A stretch of 64,000 bases of DNA, from NCBI RefSeq assembly GCF_000208925.1, contig NW_001914869.1:1-64000 (forward strand), written 5' to 3'. A program made the position numbers and the translations under genes. Of the stretch, positions 1-10,875 are shown piece after piece (within the stretch, counting starts at the first letter, position 1; the number at the start of each line of letters is the position of its first letter). The notes beneath the pieces are model-generated. The model saw nothing but the letters and a program-made list of their open reading frames with translations. It ran no database searches and was not told the DNA's origin. Source of the DNA: Entamoeba histolytica HM-1:IMSS. Taxonomy: Eukaryota; Evosea; Mastigamoebida; Endamoebidae.

Positions 1-568
1 ATCGGAATTATTTGTAGCAATTAATAATGCTCCTGCTTTCTTTAAAATAGCTTTATCTGCTTTAGTGTCTCTTTGTTGAAACAAAAACATTGATATTTTA
101 AATATTGGTTTTTGTTCATCTTCTGCATTAGCTTCATTTTTAAATTCTAATTCTTTAACATGATTAGTATTATATGGTAATAATTCAGTCATAGGAACAC
201 TACATCTATAATGCTTTGCTGGTTGTTTCTTTTCAGCATCAGTAAATAAAAAATGAATTTCATGTTCTCCCATTGGAATTTTTCCTATTTCAATCTTATT
301 ATTTGGTGTCCCTGGAATAGGATTATCTTTTCTATTTATTTTAATTTTCTTCTTTTCTTTCTCTACTGAAATTACCAACTACTTTGTTATTTCTTCTTGT
401 TTCTTTTATTTCTTATTTCACAAACTGTTGCTTCTCCACTTGTATTTTCTCTAACAAATAAATGCTGTCCTTCAAGAACTATTCTTTAAATCTTTCTTTT
501 TCTTTTCTATTTATTATAAACAAACCTTCTATTCTCAATAAATTCGTTTCTGATCCTCCTTTACTCAT
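1..568 (-). CDS. C2-like domain protein, three exons, 3' part outside window
   Basis: The gene starts at ATG 568 and runs off the left edge. Exons are 568-526, 478-426 and 378-1, and both introns are 47 nt with GTTTGT...TAG ends. Read without splicing it looks broken; spliced, the frame stays open for 158 codons to the edge. The N-terminal part (LLRIEVLEGQHLFVREN, then alternating hydrophobic strands and a Lys-rich segment) looks like a C2-type beta-sandwich, which in this lineage often binds phospholipid or calcium. No Asp calcium-binding cluster is evident in the visible part, so a degenerate C2 or another beta fold is possible. The splice structure is the firm part; the family call is tentative. 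Its start lies 171 nt from the stop of the next minus-strand gene. Confidence 0.55.
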
Positions 569-739
569 TTTTTATTTAATTACCTTTTAATAGTTTGACT
601 TTTTTTCTTTATCCCATTTTTCTATATTTTATTATTTTTTTTACTATTTTTTAATTATTCTTTTGTATATGAACAAAAGATAAGAAGAAATTTTATGATT
701 TTAATATCAAAAAAATAAAAAATAAAAAACAATAAAAAG

Positions 740-3700
740 TCAGTCAATTGAAGGATATTGTAACACTTTTAATGTTCTAAAGAACATATTAATTTCTTCT
801 GTATTTTTTGAAGGTGATTCAATATACGGTTGAATATAATTTTCATAAGTACTTTGCATAATATTAACCATTTGTAATGGACGTTCAAGAGCATTTGCGT
901 TAAGTACTTTTTCTAAAGAAATTCTAATTAATAAACTATTTATTTCATCATTTGGTTTAAGTGAATCTGAATGAGTTTTTGATGTTCCTTGAAGTTCTTT
1001 AACACGTTCTTCTAATTCTTCTAATATTGTTATTGCAGGAGAGAATAATCCCATTCTTCTATGATATCTTGCATATTCAATTTGATTTAAAATATCTAAT
1101 TTTTCAAATTTAAGAACAATAGCATTAATTGAGGGAACAGAATTTTTTTTATTAGCTAAACTTTGAAATGTTTTTTTATGATGATCAATAGCATATTTTC
1201 TCACTATATATAAATCTTTAGTATTAGATTCTAGTGTAAATAAAGTAGAATAACTTGACACTTTATCAAAAGTATCTGAAGTATCAGTGACAATACAATA
1301 AACATACATAAAATATTGAGTTTCAATAAATTCTCTCAAAATAATTGCTATTTGACATATTTCATTTAATACAGACCATTCATTTAAATCACCCCATTTA
1401 ATTTTATTTTCAAATGACTCAACTAATTTAAGAAGGTCTTTAGAAAATTCAGCATTAAGTCCAGATCTATCAGCTCTTTCAGGAGTTAATTTATTACATA
1501 ATAAATGAATATATTGTAAACAATCATCACCATTTATATAGTCTTTTTCTCCTCCCATTTTTCTAAATGAACAAACAGCTAATAGATCATTTACTCTTCT
1601 TTTTTCTTCTTTATTTTTACAAATTTTAATTGCAATTTCTCCATATTTTTTTAATGGATCAGTTAAATTTAACATAAGTGCTAAATCAATTTTTAATTCA
1701 CTTGCAAACCCAATTTCTGGGTCTTTATTTTTTTGCATTTCTATTAAAATATCATTCATAATATTATGAAGTGATTCAGCACGACGTGGGAATTGTTCCA
1801 TACATTGTTTTAATCTTTCATTTTTGATTAAAGGTGCTAATAAATGATATTTTTCAATAGGATTTTTAATAATAAATGTATATAATTGTGAAAGTAATTC
1901 TGGTTTATTATATTTAATAAAATTGTCTCTTAAATATTTGACTGATTTACCATAAATTTTAATAAGACTTGGATCCCATAGTGTTAAATTACCAATATCA
2001 ATATTATTTTCACAAATAACTTGAATCAAAACATGTTCTCCAAATTCTTTTCTTTCTTTATAAATTCTAGCAATATTATTTTCTGTTTCTTTTTCTTGAA
2101 TATGAATTAAAGTAGAAATTAATGAAATAAATATATTTTCTGCTAATTTTTGATTTGTTAACACTAACCCACTTAATATATTATCAGGACTTAATTTTCT
2201 AATAAAAATACTAACTAACACACCAACCCATTTTTCTGTAAATTGATTATTTGGTACTGATTTTTTTACAATTTCTGATAATAATGATTCAGGTGTTGTT
2301 TGAGTTAATTTAGAGACAAACTTGTCTATATATTTACTGTTTGTACTTTCATTTTCCATACCACATGTTCTAATAGTTATATTTTCATCTTCTTTTAACA
2401 TATATTCTAAAAATTCAACTCTTTGACTTTCTACAACTGGACGTTTGGGTTTAGTAAAATAATTCCCCATATTTTTTAATAAAGACTCTTGTTCAATTCT
2501 TCTTCCACTTTTCATCATTGAAATAAATTCATTAACTAATTGACCTTCACCACTAAGCTGTGTTTTTGTTGCAGCTAAAGTTTCAAAAAGATCAGTTCCT
2601 AATACCCAAATATAATTGTCTTGCCCTTCTCTATCTACTTGATTCCAAATATCTAATATGTCTTTTAATTTTTCACAAACAGGTTTTTGTGCCATCAATG
2701 GTGATTCATTTGCTTCTTTTAATATCTTTTTAAATTCATCCCCCATTTTTGCTTTAAATCCATTTATATAATCAATTTTCTTTTTTATTACATATTCTTT
2801 AACACAACTAAAACATCTTTTTGGAATTAATATTTCATTCAATATCTTTTGCATTTCTCCATGTTTTTTTGGATCAGTTAAATAACCACTCACTAATGGA
2901 ACATATTGTTCTACTTCTTTTTCAGGTTCATTTTGTATCCCATCAAAAACAATTTTAAACCCATCATACAATACTGGTGGAGTTGCTTTGGCAGAAGCAA
3001 CTAAGAAATCTCTAAGCATTGAAATTTCTCTTGGCCCACTAATTTTTGTTAATTCATCATAAGTTAAAATTGGTTCTTTACTTTCACTTCCCCAAATAGT
3101 TAGTATTGATTCAATATTTTCAGATAATCTTTTAATTGCATTTTTTACTTGATTTTGTGATTTGTTTTTTGCTTGTGCTAATGATAATGCTTGTTCTTTA
3201 AAATTATTAACAACAACTGTTTTACACAATGGAAATAATGATTCATTATCATTATTTTGTTGAAGACATTGTTTTAAAATATTAACTAATACAGGTGCTT
3301 CACTCAACGGTTTTAGTCCTTCTTTTTTTACTCTAAATCTTTCCCAATTAACTATTAATTCACTTAAGTCAATACATTTGATAAGTTCTCTTTTTGTTCC
3401 AAAATGTTGAATTGATCTAAGTATTGTTGGAACAAATAATTTACGTTGTTTATAAAACACAAAGAAATATTTAACTGGAAAAGTGAATGGAAGTAAATTT
3501 TCTTGATATGGTGAATTAATATGTCTTAAAATAATTTTACAAATATTTTCATGTTCTTGAAGTGAAGATTCAAATAAATGTTGAATTGTTTCAACTTCAA
3601 TATTTCCAATACTAATAGAATTGAAATAAATTTCATTTATTGGTAATGTTAATAAATCTTCTAAAATTGATTCTAATGAAATTCCACACGTTGGAGTAAA

Positions 3701-6700
3701 TACTAATAATTGTGCATGTAATTTTAAACAAGCATTATGTAATGATGTTGGTGGATTTGACTTTTCTAATACAATATTTCTTAATGAGTCTAATAATTCT
3801 GGATAATTTTGAATAATTTCAATAATAACATGTAATTGAGTTCCTTGTACTTCATCAAATAATGTTACATTATTATTATTTGGTATAACTGATAACATTT
3901 TTTTTAATTCATCAAGAACATTTCCTGTGAATTCTTTATGATGAACTCTAATTAATGGAACAATAACATATTGAAGTGCATAAACTAATAGTCTCCATTT
4001 ACCATCTACAGCTTCATTAATTGCTCTCATTGTTAATAATAAATTTTTTACATCATTTGGAAAATTCATAATAAAATAAAGCATTACAAAATGATATTTT
4101 TCTTGTTCACCTGTTTGTAATGTTGATAAAACTTGTCTTATTAATTCTGCATCACTTGTTTGATATTTCATAATATGGAGTAATAGTTTAGTATATAATT
4201 TAGCATTAACATCATTCATTTTAGATGTTGAATATGAAAGAGAGATAATGGCATTACTCATTTCTTCTGTGAATTGGCGTTGTTTAGAATATTTAACTAA
4301 AAATGGTAAAAGAATAATTGGACCTTGTTCTTTTTTCCATAATGAATCACTATTATTTAATAATGGTTGAAACAAATAATCAAATAATTGTAAATCAGGA
4401 ATTGATGCTAATAATTCAAGTAATGTTTTTGTATTTTTTTCATCACTTAAAATTATAGAAACTGTTTGTTGTGGATCAATATTTAATACTCTTTTTAATG
4501 ATGGAATAGATGATAATAAATGTTCATATTCTCCCATTTCTTTTAATTCATTTAAAACTGATGAAATTCCTTCGGTTGAATATTTAAATTGAATAAATCC
4601 ATTTAATTTATTTAAGAAAGAATGAATATTTTTTTTTTTATTCATGTCTTCTTTTAAGCTATCTATTTCAGGAGTTAAACGTTGTATTGTTTTTTCTTTA
4701 ATTGTTTCATTTGTATGATTTAATAAGAAATCAAATAATTCAACATGTTGACATCCAATATATTTATTTTCATCAATATTTTCAATTAATTTTTCAATAA
4801 TTTCTTTATCATTTTCTAATGATTTAATACAAACATTACAAAAATATGAAGCAATTTCATTATCTTTACTTTGCATGGATTGAATAACAAATTTATAATA
4901 ATCTTCTTTATTACAACAACTTTGAAATAATAAATCAACTTTAATAATATATTGTCTTGGTATTTTAACTGAATATAATTGATGTACTTTTTCTTTATAT
5001 AATGAATTATCTTTATATGTTGGCATTAAGAAATATAATATTTGAATTTGATATTTAATCATTTCATTATAATTTGGATTTTTTGGATCAATATTAAATA
5101 ATAACAATAAACTTGTTTCTGGATGACCTATATTTGATTTAAAGAATTCAATAATATATTTTATTCCATGTGGACTATTTGATTGAACAACTGTTGAAAA
5201 TAAATCATGTAACCATCTTGGTAAAGAGTCATCAATTGTTTGAATAATAGAGTCTAATGATGTTGGACTTAATAATACATCTAATATTCTTGTAATAGTT
5301 CCATTATGATATTCTCGTTGAGTAACATCAAATAAATAACGTACAGTTATATGACTATCAATAGATAACCAATCATTATATTTTAATGAATATTTATGAA
5401 TAAATTCTAATGCGTGAAGGTCAAAACCAAGAGTTTGTTCATGTCTTGAAATTAATGAAATTAAATAAGAAATAGATTCTCTATTATTTTCTATTCCTCC
5501 ATTTTCTGAAATCATTTGAATAAAATCATTACAAACAATAGTAAACGCCTCTTCATTTTTTCCAGCAATTTCAAAATAATGAATAAACCCTTCTACATAC
5601 TTCATCATATCATATTTAATTATATCTCTAATTTCTTTTAAATGAATTCCATTAAGTTTTTCTTCGTAACTTTGTTTTTCTAAAGTAATGAAATACATTG
5701 ATAATAAATATGGATGACATTGTTGTTTAATAGCTTGTTTTAGAATAGGATACATTCCACATATTTTTTCTGGTTCTTTTTCTAATTTATTAATATAATC
5801 TTCATAATAAGGTTCTAAGTCAAATGTAATTGTTATTTTATCTAATTGAATTGTAAATTGAATTTCTATTGGTTCTTTTTTTGGTGTATCACTTGGTAAA
5901 ACTTCTAAAGCTGCTAATGAAGATATGAGAGCTGATTTAAAAGGTTCATCAACACAAAAGATTGATTGTTTAGGATTAATATTTTCATGTGTTGGAAAAT
6001 CAGACAATTGCTTTGGAGGATTAGAAAGAATAGTTGCTAATGTTTTTTTAAGTAAATCAACTGATGGTATATACTTATAAAGTAATGAAGGTGGACATAC
6101 AGTACAAACAACTGATAAATATCTATAAGCAGCTGAACGTAAACTTTCTGGAGCTTTTTTAAGACAAATAATAGAAGAAGCAATTGGAAGTGAAATAAAC
6201 ATAAAAGAAACTAACTTATCTGCAGGTAAAGGTAAACGTAAACAAGACTCAGCAATTTTTAATAATGGAGATGGTAAATGAATTAATTCATTTAAATCAG
6301 TTAATGAAGAAATATATTCAGATAAATAAAAGAATGGAACTTCACAATTTGGATTATTCATATAAATTTTTGTAAAAAGTTCTGCATTTTTTTCATTTAA
6401 TGAAGAAACAATTTCTAAAGAATATAAAGAATATAAACCATCTAAAATAATAACGTATGGCTCAACTTCTATTTGATCATCAATAGTAAGATATTGACCA
6501 ATTTTTTTAAAACATTTTCCAACAATAAAAATAAATGTTTGTTGATATTCAGCAATAGAGAAATTAGAAATAGTATTTTGTTCTTTAAATAATGGGTCAA
6601 TATATGACTTAATTTTATAACACACTTTTTTAAAAAGAATTGCAATATCTTCAATATTTTTTCCTTTTTCAATATATTCATAAAATGTTGTAAATGTTTC

Positions 6701-8410
6701 TTCTGTAACATATTTATCAAAAAATAATAAGAAGTCATCATATATTGATAATATTTTATTTGTTTCATTTGAATTAATTTCAAATGCACGTTTTAATAAA
6801 TATCTAACACTTTTTTTAACAATATAAATTTGTTTAATACTATCAGGTTTATTATTTGATTGAATTTTTGATAATATTCTTTTCATTGTATCAGTTAATG
6901 AAGGAATATTAAGTCCTAATTTATTATATGTTTGTTTTTCATCATCACTATTACACATAATTGTATAATGAACACATTGTTTAAAAAATTCATATATTAA
7001 TTGATCCATTAAACCATCTTCATTTTGAAATGTCTCTGTTACAGTGAGTAACATATCAACCATTGGTTTTAAAAATTCAAATGCATTTTCAATAATTCTT
7101 GGAGTATTTCTCGATGTTGTATTCCAAAAGAAATGTTTAATATTTTCTGAAGGATTAGGAAGGAATATAATAAGTTTAGTAATTACAGTAAAATGTCTCA
7201 TTAATAATGTGAATTGTTTAATTGTAAAAGCTGATTGTCTTTTAACCTCTGATGAAACATTTTTATTAGGACAAATATTATCAAATACTTGTTTAATAAA
7301 TTTAATTGCATGAATCATATTATGAATACCTAGTCTGTGTGATGTTATTATTCTCCATGAAATATTAAATAAATTAATAATTGCACTTGTTGTGAGTGCT
7401 TTTGGATATGACTTAGCAACCATTTCCAATACTTTATTAAATACAACTAATAATCTTGAATTAGGTTGAATGTCAATATTTTTTAACGACTCTTCTGCTT
7501 TTTCTAATATTGAACCAATTTCAATTAGTGTATTTACTCCATCTTGAAATAAATCTCTTGGAAGAGTAAATGAATCATTTGCTAAACAAAGAAATCTTTG
7601 ATGAACAGTTCTAACCATTTCTGAACGACTTTCATTTTTTGAATTTGCTCTAATATAAATCAATGCAAATTTACAAAATGCTTGATATAATTGAATTAGA
7701 ACTTTAAAATTATTAGTTGAAAGAGGAGGAAGAGGATTTTTAAAAACTAATACAGTTGATTCAATAACATCAGAAAATGTTTGTAATAAAGAAGGATTTT
7801 GATCTACAATAGTACAAATAAGTTTTGATATTTCAAATAATACATCTGCTTTATATGGGTATAAAACCATACGATAAAATGTTTCTTGATTTGGAATATT
7901 ATTAATTTCTTTACCAACATAATTATTTAATTTATTAATAATAAGTGTTGTTAATGTTTTTTCAATATCTAATTTTTTAGTTTCTTCTGGAAAAAGTGAT
8001 ACAATTTCATTAATAAGTGAAACAGTTACTAATTCTACTCTTTCTTTTCCACATTCAAACATATGAGTTGCGATTGTTATAATTTTATCTAATCTATCTT
8101 TAGATAATATTTTATATAAAAAATTAAATAACTTTTCTACACAATTATTTCTCCAATGTTGATCTTTTAATGGACATTCTTCAAAAAATAAAATTCCATT
8201 AAAAATATATGGATAAATAGATTTGGCAAATTCGGCTGGTATCTCATTTTCTGTATAAAACACCATTTCTAATTTATCAATTATTAATGAAACTTTATCC
8301 ATTTGGATTTCATTCTTTTTTATTTCTTCTGGTGTTTTTCCTGTAAAGTTTTCTTTTGTGATTGTTTCGAGAATTTCACTTTGGAGTTGCCTTAATGACT
8401 GTGGAATCAT
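740..8410 (-). CDS. giant helical-repeat protein, Tra1/TRRAP-like without kinase domain
   Basis: An intronless 2556-residue protein. ATG 8410 (MIPQSLRQ) is chosen because the only in-frame upstream start is a TTG at 8449 behind Lys-rich, T-run sequence. The protein is almost entirely amphipathic helices of HEAT/TPR type, with no signal peptide or membrane span. A stretch around residues 760-840 (LPIASSIICLKKAPESLRSA, then PPSLLYKYIPSVDLLKKTL) follows the pattern of a HEAT region of Tra1/TRRAP, the activator-binding scaffold of SAGA and NuA4. The C-terminus (IEYARYHRRMGLFSPAITIL) resembles FAT-domain helices of PIK-related proteins. It stops there: no PI3K-like kinase or FATC follows, and only 171 nt separate the stop from the next gene. 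Full-length Tra1 is about 3700-3800 residues. It could also be another large HEAT scaffold. The coding status is certain; the family is a moderate inference. Confidence 0.6.
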   Translation of the reverse strand: MIPQSLRQLQSEILETITKENFTGKTPEEIKKNEIQMDKVSLIIDKLEMVFYTENEIPAEFAKSIYPYIFNGILFFEECPLKDQHWRNNCVEKLFNFLYKILSKDRLDKIITIATHMFECGKERVELVTVSLINEIVSLFPEETKKLDIEKTLTTLIINKLNNYVGKEINNIPNQETFYRMVLYPYKADVLFEISKLICTIVDQNPSLLQTFSDVIESTVLVFKNPLPPLSTNNFKVLIQLYQAFCKFALIYIRANSKNESRSEMVRTVHQRFLCLANDSFTLPRDLFQDGVNTLIEIGSILEKAEESLKNIDIQPNSRLLVVFNKVLEMVAKSYPKALTTSAIINLFNISWRIITSHRLGIHNMIHAIKFIKQVFDNICPNKNVSSEVKRQSAFTIKQFTLLMRHFTVITKLIIFLPNPSENIKHFFWNTTSRNTPRIIENAFEFLKPMVDMLLTVTETFQNEDGLMDQLIYEFFKQCVHYTIMCNSDDEKQTYNKLGLNIPSLTDTMKRILSKIQSNNKPDSIKQIYIVKKSVRYLLKRAFEINSNETNKILSIYDDFLLFFDKYVTEETFTTFYEYIEKGKNIEDIAILFKKVCYKIKSYIDPLFKEQNTISNFSIAEYQQTFIFIVGKCFKKIGQYLTIDDQIEVEPYVIILDGLYSLYSLEIVSSLNEKNAELFTKIYMNNPNCEVPFFYLSEYISSLTDLNELIHLPSPLLKIAESCLRLPLPADKLVSFMFISLPIASSIICLKKAPESLRSAAYRYLSVVCTVCPPSLLYKYIPSVDLLKKTLATILSNPPKQLSDFPTHENINPKQSIFCVDEPFKSALISSLAALEVLPSDTPKKEPIEIQFTIQLDKITITFDLEPYYEDYINKLEKEPEKICGMYPILKQAIKQQCHPYLLSMYFITLEKQSYEEKLNGIHLKEIRDIIKYDMMKYVEGFIHYFEIAGKNEEAFTIVCNDFIQMISENGGIENNRESISYLISLISRHEQTLGFDLHALEFIHKYSLKYNDWLSIDSHITVRYLFDVTQREYHNGTITRILDVLLSPTSLDSIIQTIDDSLPRWLHDLFSTVVQSNSPHGIKYIIEFFKSNIGHPETSLLLLFNIDPKNPNYNEMIKYQIQILYFLMPTYKDNSLYKEKVHQLYSVKIPRQYIIKVDLLFQSCCNKEDYYKFVIQSMQSKDNEIASYFCNVCIKSLENDKEIIEKLIENIDENKYIGCQHVELFDFLLNHTNETIKEKTIQRLTPEIDSLKEDMNKKKNIHSFLNKLNGFIQFKYSTEGISSVLNELKEMGEYEHLLSSIPSLKRVLNIDPQQTVSIILSDEKNTKTLLELLASIPDLQLFDYLFQPLLNNSDSLWKKEQGPIILLPFLVKYSKQRQFTEEMSNAIISLSYSTSKMNDVNAKLYTKLLLHIMKYQTSDAELIRQVLSTLQTGEQEKYHFVMLYFIMNFPNDVKNLLLTMRAINEAVDGKWRLLVYALQYVIVPLIRVHHKEFTGNVLDELKKMLSVIPNNNNVTLFDEVQGTQLHVIIEIIQNYPELLDSLRNIVLEKSNPPTSLHNACLKLHAQLLVFTPTCGISLESILEDLLTLPINEIYFNSISIGNIEVETIQHLFESSLQEHENICKIILRHINSPYQENLLPFTFPVKYFFVFYKQRKLFVPTILRSIQHFGTKRELIKCIDLSELIVNWERFRVKKEGLKPLSEAPVLVNILKQCLQQNNDNESLFPLCKTVVVNNFKEQALSLAQAKNKSQNQVKNAIKRLSENIESILTIWGSESKEPILTYDELTKISGPREISMLRDFLVASAKATPPVLYDGFKIVFDGIQNEPEKEVEQYVPLVSGYLTDPKKHGEMQKILNEILIPKRCFSCVKEYVIKKKIDYINGFKAKMGDEFKKILKEANESPLMAQKPVCEKLKDILDIWNQVDREGQDNYIWVLGTDLFETLAATKTQLSGEGQLVNEFISMMKSGRRIEQESLLKNMGNYFTKPKRPVVESQRVEFLEYMLKEDENITIRTCGMENESTNSKYIDKFVSKLTQTTPESLLSEIVKKSVPNNQFTEKWVGVLVSIFIRKLSPDNILSGLVLTNQKLAENIFISLISTLIHIQEKETENNIARIYKERKEFGEHVLIQVICENNIDIGNLTLWDPSLIKIYGKSVKYLRDNFIKYNKPELLSQLYTFIIKNPIEKYHLLAPLIKNERLKQCMEQFPRRAESLHNIMNDILIEMQKNKDPEIGFASELKIDLALMLNLTDPLKKYGEIAIKICKNKEEKRRVNDLLAVCSFRKMGGEKDYINGDDCLQYIHLLCNKLTPERADRSGLNAEFSKDLLKLVESFENKIKWGDLNEWSVLNEICQIAIILREFIETQYFMYVYCIVTDTSDTFDKVSSYSTLFTLESNTKDLYIVRKYAIDHHKKTFQSLANKKNSVPSINAIVLKFEKLDILNQIEYARYHRRMGLFSPAITILEELEERVKELQGTSKTHSDSLKPNDEINSLLIRISLEKVLNANALERPLQMVNIMQSTYENYIQPYIESPSKNTEEINMFFRTLKVLQYPSID

Positions 8411-8800
8411 TTCTAATTTTTTTAGTTTTTTTTTATAGAAAAAACACAAAATTATTTATTAAACATAATGTTTTTCATTAAATTTTTATTATTCATTTTT
8501 AAAGAACGATAACAATAACTCTTTTTATTATAACGATTTATTCCTCACTGTTTTTTTGTATTTTGTAACTTTTTTTTTGAAATTATCCTTTTTTTAAGTG
8601 GAATAAAAGCTAAGCTATAAATTCTTCTAGTACTTTGATCTTCTCTTATATACAACTATTTTCTTTATTATTCTAAGATAATGCCTTAAGTTCTTATACT
8701 TCAGTAAAAAGAAAAAATAATTCAAAATAGTTTTGTGTTGATTAAGTCAGTCAAAAGGATATGTCCTGACAAAAAATTAAATCATCAAAAACAAAAAACT

Positions 8801-8836
8801 TATTTATAAAAATAATTAGAAAAGTTAGATGAACTT
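8801..8836 (+). promoter_or_regulatory. candidate Entamoeba core promoter (TATA-like plus GAAC-like element)
   Basis: A TATA-like tatttataaa lies at 8801-8810 and ATGAACTT, close to the Entamoeba GAAC element, at 8829-8836, 20 nt before the ATG at 8856. The order and short spacing fit the known TATA-GAAC-initiator layout with very short 5' UTRs. The rest of the 8411-8855 spacer between divergent genes shows nothing else recognisable. AT-rich sequence produces TATA-like matches by chance, so this is tentative. Confidence 0.35.
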
Positions 8837-8855
8837 AGATTGAATCATATTATCC

Positions 8856-10736
8856 ATGCAAACAACTAAAGATGTAAAAACCCCTAAAGGACTAACAAAA
8901 GATAAACAACGAGTCCGTTATAAAGAATACCAATGTACGTATCCTGGATGTAATGAAGGATTAAAAACTAAATATAATTGTATTTCACATATATGGGATA
9001 TTCATTTAAGATATCTTAATGGCTCAAAAGAATCATTTAAATCAATTGAAAATAAAGAAGAAATTAAAAAATTGTGTATTCCCTTTCTAAAGTATGTCAC
9101 AAATGCAGAAAGTGAAAGAAAAAGAAGACCATATGACATGGGTGATTTAACTAATGGAGACATTGCAGAACAACAAACAATGATTACACCAACACCTTCA
9201 GTTATTCCCCAATTTGTTATTACTAATAAGATTACCCCTCCTCAAAGCATTTCCCCTCAAACGTTAAGTGGTATTTCACCAGATTTTATGATGACAACAA
9301 GCCCAAACCAAATATCTAAAACTAATTCAAATTCTCAACAAAATTCAAGTTCAATGGAAACAAATAGAACAATGACTATGTATACTACAAACCCAATTGG
9401 AACAGATGAAATCAATTATATTTTAACACCTGAAATGCAACAACAAATTCAAACTGCACAAACAATTAATGCAAATATCTGTCAAACAACTCAAATTCCA
9501 CAACAAATTAGTTTAAGTCCTATTGCTTATCAATTATTAACAAATAATGAAGAATTTATTAGAGTTTATATGATTAATCAAAATATTAAACGTCTTCATG
9601 TTGCTGGGGAAGTATTTGCTGAAAATGGATTTTTACAACGTTCAGATAGAAGAAGTAAAAAAGATATTAAGAAAATTTCTGATGCACTTAATACTATATT
9701 AATGATTACTGGTAAATCATATAAATACTTGAATGATGACAAAACTCGATTTGGCTTTATTGCACAAGAATTAAAAGAAGTCATTCCTGAGGCTGTTAGG
9801 GAAGATGAAGATGGTTCACTATCTATTGACCCATTAGCTTTATTACCATTTATTGTTGAGTCATTAAAACAACTCTCATTTCAATTAAACAATCTTGAAC
9901 ATAAAACAGCAAAAAGTAAACAATTTTGTTACAATGTTAACCAGACTTTAGATATTATTAATCAGGTAAAAAACAAAGAAGAGAGAAATATCTCCTTAGG
10001 TCCAACTGAATTTGTATTTCCAATAGCAATATTCTTTACTATTATTTCAGGCATTTTATCGTTTGATGGAAGGTTCCCATTTATATGGACATATTCTACA
10101 TTAGTAGCATCTTGTTATTGGATTTCAAAGAAATTATGTTCAAATGGAAAGTGGGATAATATTTCAATTAGTCTTAATTTTGGATTAATAAACCTTGGAC
10201 TAGTGTCTGTAGCAATAACTTTTCTTATGGGTTCTGCACTTCAAATATTCCTTGGGATATATATTTGTGTAATGTTATTTGTTTGGGGTGGAAGTCAAAA
10301 TATTAAAGCTTCATTTGTGAATTTCTTTATTGTATCATTTGCACTTTCATGTATTGCATGTTGGATTGTATTTATTTTCCAACCAACATTTAAACCAACA
10401 GTATCTACATTAATGCAAAGAAATCCAGACTTTCCTGACTATGTTCAATTTACAGACCCTAAACAAGTTCAATTCCAACTAACATCAGAAGTTCCTTGGA
10501 ATTGTCTTGACCCTCATCTAGTTGCTAAAGGAAAAAGAATGCAATTTAAACGAGGGGATACTCCTTTGATTACTTATGCTGAAAATGCTGAAGAAGCAAG
10601 GGGGGATAAAGTTCAAGTTAAACTTTCATGTTCATCAATAGAGTATCAATGTGATGAATTTAACGTTGCACAAGATCACCAAAATGTATGTTTATTTGTA
10701 GAAGACAATGACCAAAACGAATCAACAATGAATTAA
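8856..10736 (+). CDS. MYRF-like membrane-tethered protein: C2H2 finger, self-cleaving ICA domain, multiple TM segments
   Basis: 626 residues from ATG 8856. In order: a C2H2 zinc finger (C27, C32, H45, H50); a long Gln/Asn/Ser/Thr/Pro-rich linker to about residue 235; an intramolecular chaperone auto-processing (peptidase S74) domain at about 255-340 opening with SDRRSKKDI; a short helical stretch; about five hydrophobic segments between 386 and 505; and a soluble C-terminal tail. S263 and K268 have the five-residue spacing of the Ser-Lys dyad that cleaves MYRF and phage tail-spike chaperones. In MYRF the domain trimerises, cuts itself and frees the N-terminal transcription factor from the ER membrane. 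By analogy the N-terminal 262 residues with the finger would be released. Unlike MYRF, no p53/Ndt80-like DNA-binding domain is visible. ICA domain: confident. Transcription-factor role: inference. Confidence 0.8.
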   Translation: MQTTKDVKTPKGLTKDKQRVRYKEYQCTYPGCNEGLKTKYNCISHIWDIHLRYLNGSKESFKSIENKEEIKKLCIPFLKYVTNAESERKRRPYDMGDLTNGDIAEQQTMITPTPSVIPQFVITNKITPPQSISPQTLSGISPDFMMTTSPNQISKTNSNSQQNSSSMETNRTMTMYTTNPIGTDEINYILTPEMQQQIQTAQTINANICQTTQIPQQISLSPIAYQLLTNNEEFIRVYMINQNIKRLHVAGEVFAENGFLQRSDRRSKKDIKKISDALNTILMITGKSYKYLNDDKTRFGFIAQELKEVIPEAVREDEDGSLSIDPLALLPFIVESLKQLSFQLNNLEHKTAKSKQFCYNVNQTLDIINQVKNKEERNISLGPTEFVFPIAIFFTIISGILSFDGRFPFIWTYSTLVASCYWISKKLCSNGKWDNISISLNFGLINLGLVSVAITFLMGSALQIFLGIYICVMLFVWGGSQNIKASFVNFFIVSFALSCIACWIVFIFQPTFKPTVSTLMQRNPDFPDYVQFTDPKQVQFQLTSEVPWNCLDPHLVAKGKRMQFKRGDTPLITYAENAEEARGDKVQVKLSCSSIEYQCDEFNVAQDHQNVCLFVEDNDQNESTMN

Positions 10737-10875
10737 ATAAATATGTATTTCAAGTCATTAATTTCCATTATTTTCTATTGTTAAATAAAATAGTTTTAAT
10801 TTTATAATAAGTCATAAAAAAGATATATAAAAACCCTTGAAATGAAACTTAAAAAATATATATCAATTTTAGGTT

